This document shows, piece by piece, positions 6,065-7,273 of a stretch of DNA of 7,273 bases (its first letter is position 1; each line of letters begins with the position of its first letter). Origin of the DNA: an uncultured Phycisphaerales bacterium (GTDB lineage: Bacteria; Planctomycetota; Phycisphaerae; Phycisphaerales; UBA1924); NCBI GenBank assembly GCA_937879825.1, contig CALFMQ010000009.1, positions 1 through 7,273 on the forward strand. Reading direction: 5' to 3'. A model generated the notes under the pieces. It did no database searches. It saw only the letters and a program-made list of their open reading frames with translations, and was not told the origin of the DNA. The translations under genes were made by a program, and so were the position numbers.

Positions 6065-7273
6065 TTACTTACAGGTCGTGCCGAAGTTCGAGAGCACGAT
6101 GTTGAGGTCGGAGAAGTCCACGATCTCGTCGCCGTTGACATCGCCGGCGAGGCCCGCGCCGCTCATGCCAAAGTCCGCGAGGACCGTATTCAGATCGGTA
6201 AAGTTCACGACGTTGTCGCCGTTGGTGTCGCCGGGGCAGGGCGCGCCGCCGCCTGCGTCGAGGCGCATAAACGCCTGCGGCGTTCCGAACGCGGGATCAG
6301 AGTTGTAATCGTTGCCCATGCCGTCGTGCAGGTTGGCGAAGAAATACACCTGACGGTCATCGGTGATGATGGAGTCGTTCGGCTCGAACGCGCTGCTGGT
6401 GAGGTTGCCGCGCCCGATCAGCACCGGGCTCTTGAACCCTGGAAGATCAACGGAGTCGCCCTCGCGGACGAGGACGGTCTCGCCGTTGAGGACCATCACG
6501 GTGTCGGCGGCGGGATCTGCGCTGTCAGTCGTGCCGACAAGGAGCCAATCCCCGTTGTTGTTCATGTTGAGCGAGAGGAACGTCGTGCCCCAGTTCTCGA
6601 CGCCGCGTCCCGAAACGATCGGATCGCCCGTCTTCGCCACAACGTTGCCGTTCACGACGGCCCATTGGCCGCCGCCGGCGATTGCGCCGCGCGCGTACCA
6701 GTCGCGGCTGGCGGTGATGTCGGCAACCACGATGGTTCCGACGAAGACTCCCGATGTTCCGATCTCGGAACCCTCCTGGAGCACGACTTCACCGTCGAGG
6801 ATGAGGACATCGTCGTTAGTTGTCCCGCCGGTCTCGATCTGGCCGCGCGCGATCCAGGATGTCCCATCCGGAGATGTGTAGAAACTGTTGGCGCTGAGAT
6901 TCTTGATAAGGAACGCGCCCGCGCCGCCGAGTCCGACCACGGTGCTGACGCCGCGCTGGAGGAACGACTGGCGATCGTAGAAGATCGCCGGACGGCGCAA
7001 GCTGCTGATGTTCTGGATGGTGGAGTCCTGGGCGCCGATGGATCCGTTGTTCAGGATGTGGATCGATCCGATCGAGTTGCCGACGGTCTCATCGCCCGAC
7101 GGGCCAGTCGAGTCCTGCAGACCAGAGTAGAGGTCGCCCATCTGGGTGACGATCTGGTAGTCGGCAGGGGTGGGCATCATGCCGCCGGTGTACGTGATGA
7201 CCTTCTGGAACACCGACGAGACGCCACCGGTGGCGCGAGCGGAGTAGGCAAACTGGTTGAGTTCGTTGAAGCG
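6065..7273 (-). CDS. Secreted repeat protein with C-terminal EF-hand (dockerin-like) pair (5' end outside window)
   Basis: The frame is open from the window edge to TAA at 6065, giving 402 residues. A GTG at 7213 is internal: the frame continues upstream without a stop, and no signal peptide or ribosome site occurs there, so the true start is outside. Residues about 120-310 contain repeated elements like VLNGEVVLQEGSEI, VVNGNVVAKTGDPI and VLNGETVLVREGDSV, alternating with NxxGxW segments (NNNGDWLLVG). This recalls the planctomycete 'NxxGxxxF tandem repeat' family of exported proteins, which I name only as a resemblance. Residues 346-402 begin with Cys, end TTCK, and carry the EF-hand loops DTNGDNVVNFTD and DVNGDEIVDFSD, homologous to the tail of the 820-residue neighbour. 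A stem-loop with a T-tract follows the stop. No enzyme motif is seen; function is unknown. Confidence 0.88.
   Translation of the reverse strand, partial: RFNELNQFAYSARATGGVSSVFQKVITYTGGMMPTPADYQIVTQMGDLYSGLQDSTGPSGDETVGNSIGSIHILNNGSIGAQDSTIQNISSLRRPAIFYDRQSFLQRGVSTVVGLGGAGAFLIKNLSANSFYTSPDGTSWIARGQIETGGTTNDDVLILDGEVVLQEGSEIGTSGVFVGTIVVADITASRDWYARGAIAGGGQWAVVNGNVVAKTGDPIVSGRGVENWGTTFLSLNMNNNGDWLLVGTTDSADPAADTVMVLNGETVLVREGDSVDLPGFKSPVLIGRGNLTSSAFEPNDSIITDDRQVYFFANLHDGMGNDYNSDPAFGTPQAFMRLDAGGGAPCPGDTNGDNVVNFTDLNTVLADFGMSGAGLAGDVNGDEIVDFSDLNIVLSNFGTTCK

Noticed and set aside
5542..6141. 199-codon minus-strand frame in the gap before the 820-residue gene
   Set aside because: Ser/Thr/Arg-rich translation without motifs; its 5' part overlaps the EF-hand tail of the right-hand gene in another frame, and the ParB-like plus-strand reading is better supported.
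7211..7213. GTG as the start of the right-hand gene
   Set aside because: The frame remains open to the window edge and no signal peptide or ribosome site is found at the GTG.

Overview
The window most resembles a chromosome of a planctomycete, probably of the Phycisphaerae group. This rests on the high G+C, strong G/C preference at third codon positions, and secreted proteins carrying paired EF-hand (dockerin-like) units of the form DxNGDGxVNFTDLNxVLAxFG. I could run no database search, so taxonomy and family names come from motif recognition only.

Layout, left to right. Bases 1-808 (minus) are the N-terminal 269 residues of a secreted protein whose 3' end lies outside the window. Bases 841-2163 (minus) hold a complete 440-residue paralogue just upstream of it, 32 bases away, so the two probably form an operon. 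Both have a signal peptide, two or three EF-hand loops, and then an unusual tandem repeat of about 12 residues built on W-P-x-[ND]-H-x4-S. Bases 2164-2970 hold no convincing gene. They contain two overlapping leader hairpins, three degenerate 18-base units repeated at an exact 21-base period (a candidate operator array), a tRNA T-arm/acceptor relic, and small palindromes downstream of the next gene.

Bases 2971-5433 (minus) encode an 820-residue secreted protein with about 14 blade-like repeats and a C-terminal EF-hand pair. Bases 5434-5770 hold its likely promoter region. Bases 5771-5971 (plus) hold a short segment that looks like the N-terminal domain of a ParB-family protein, cut by an in-frame TGA after 50 codons. 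A terminator-like inverted repeat (5950-6019) follows the last gene. Bases 6065-7273 (minus) are the C-terminal 402 residues of another secreted protein with an EF-hand pair, whose start is outside the window.

The four minus-strand proteins look like exported, calcium-binding, repeat-rich proteins. None shows a catalytic signature, and their joint function is unknown. The most distinctive features are the W-P-x-x-H repeat pair and the phased 21-base array upstream of it. The ParB-like fragment is the only sign of a gene of a different class.
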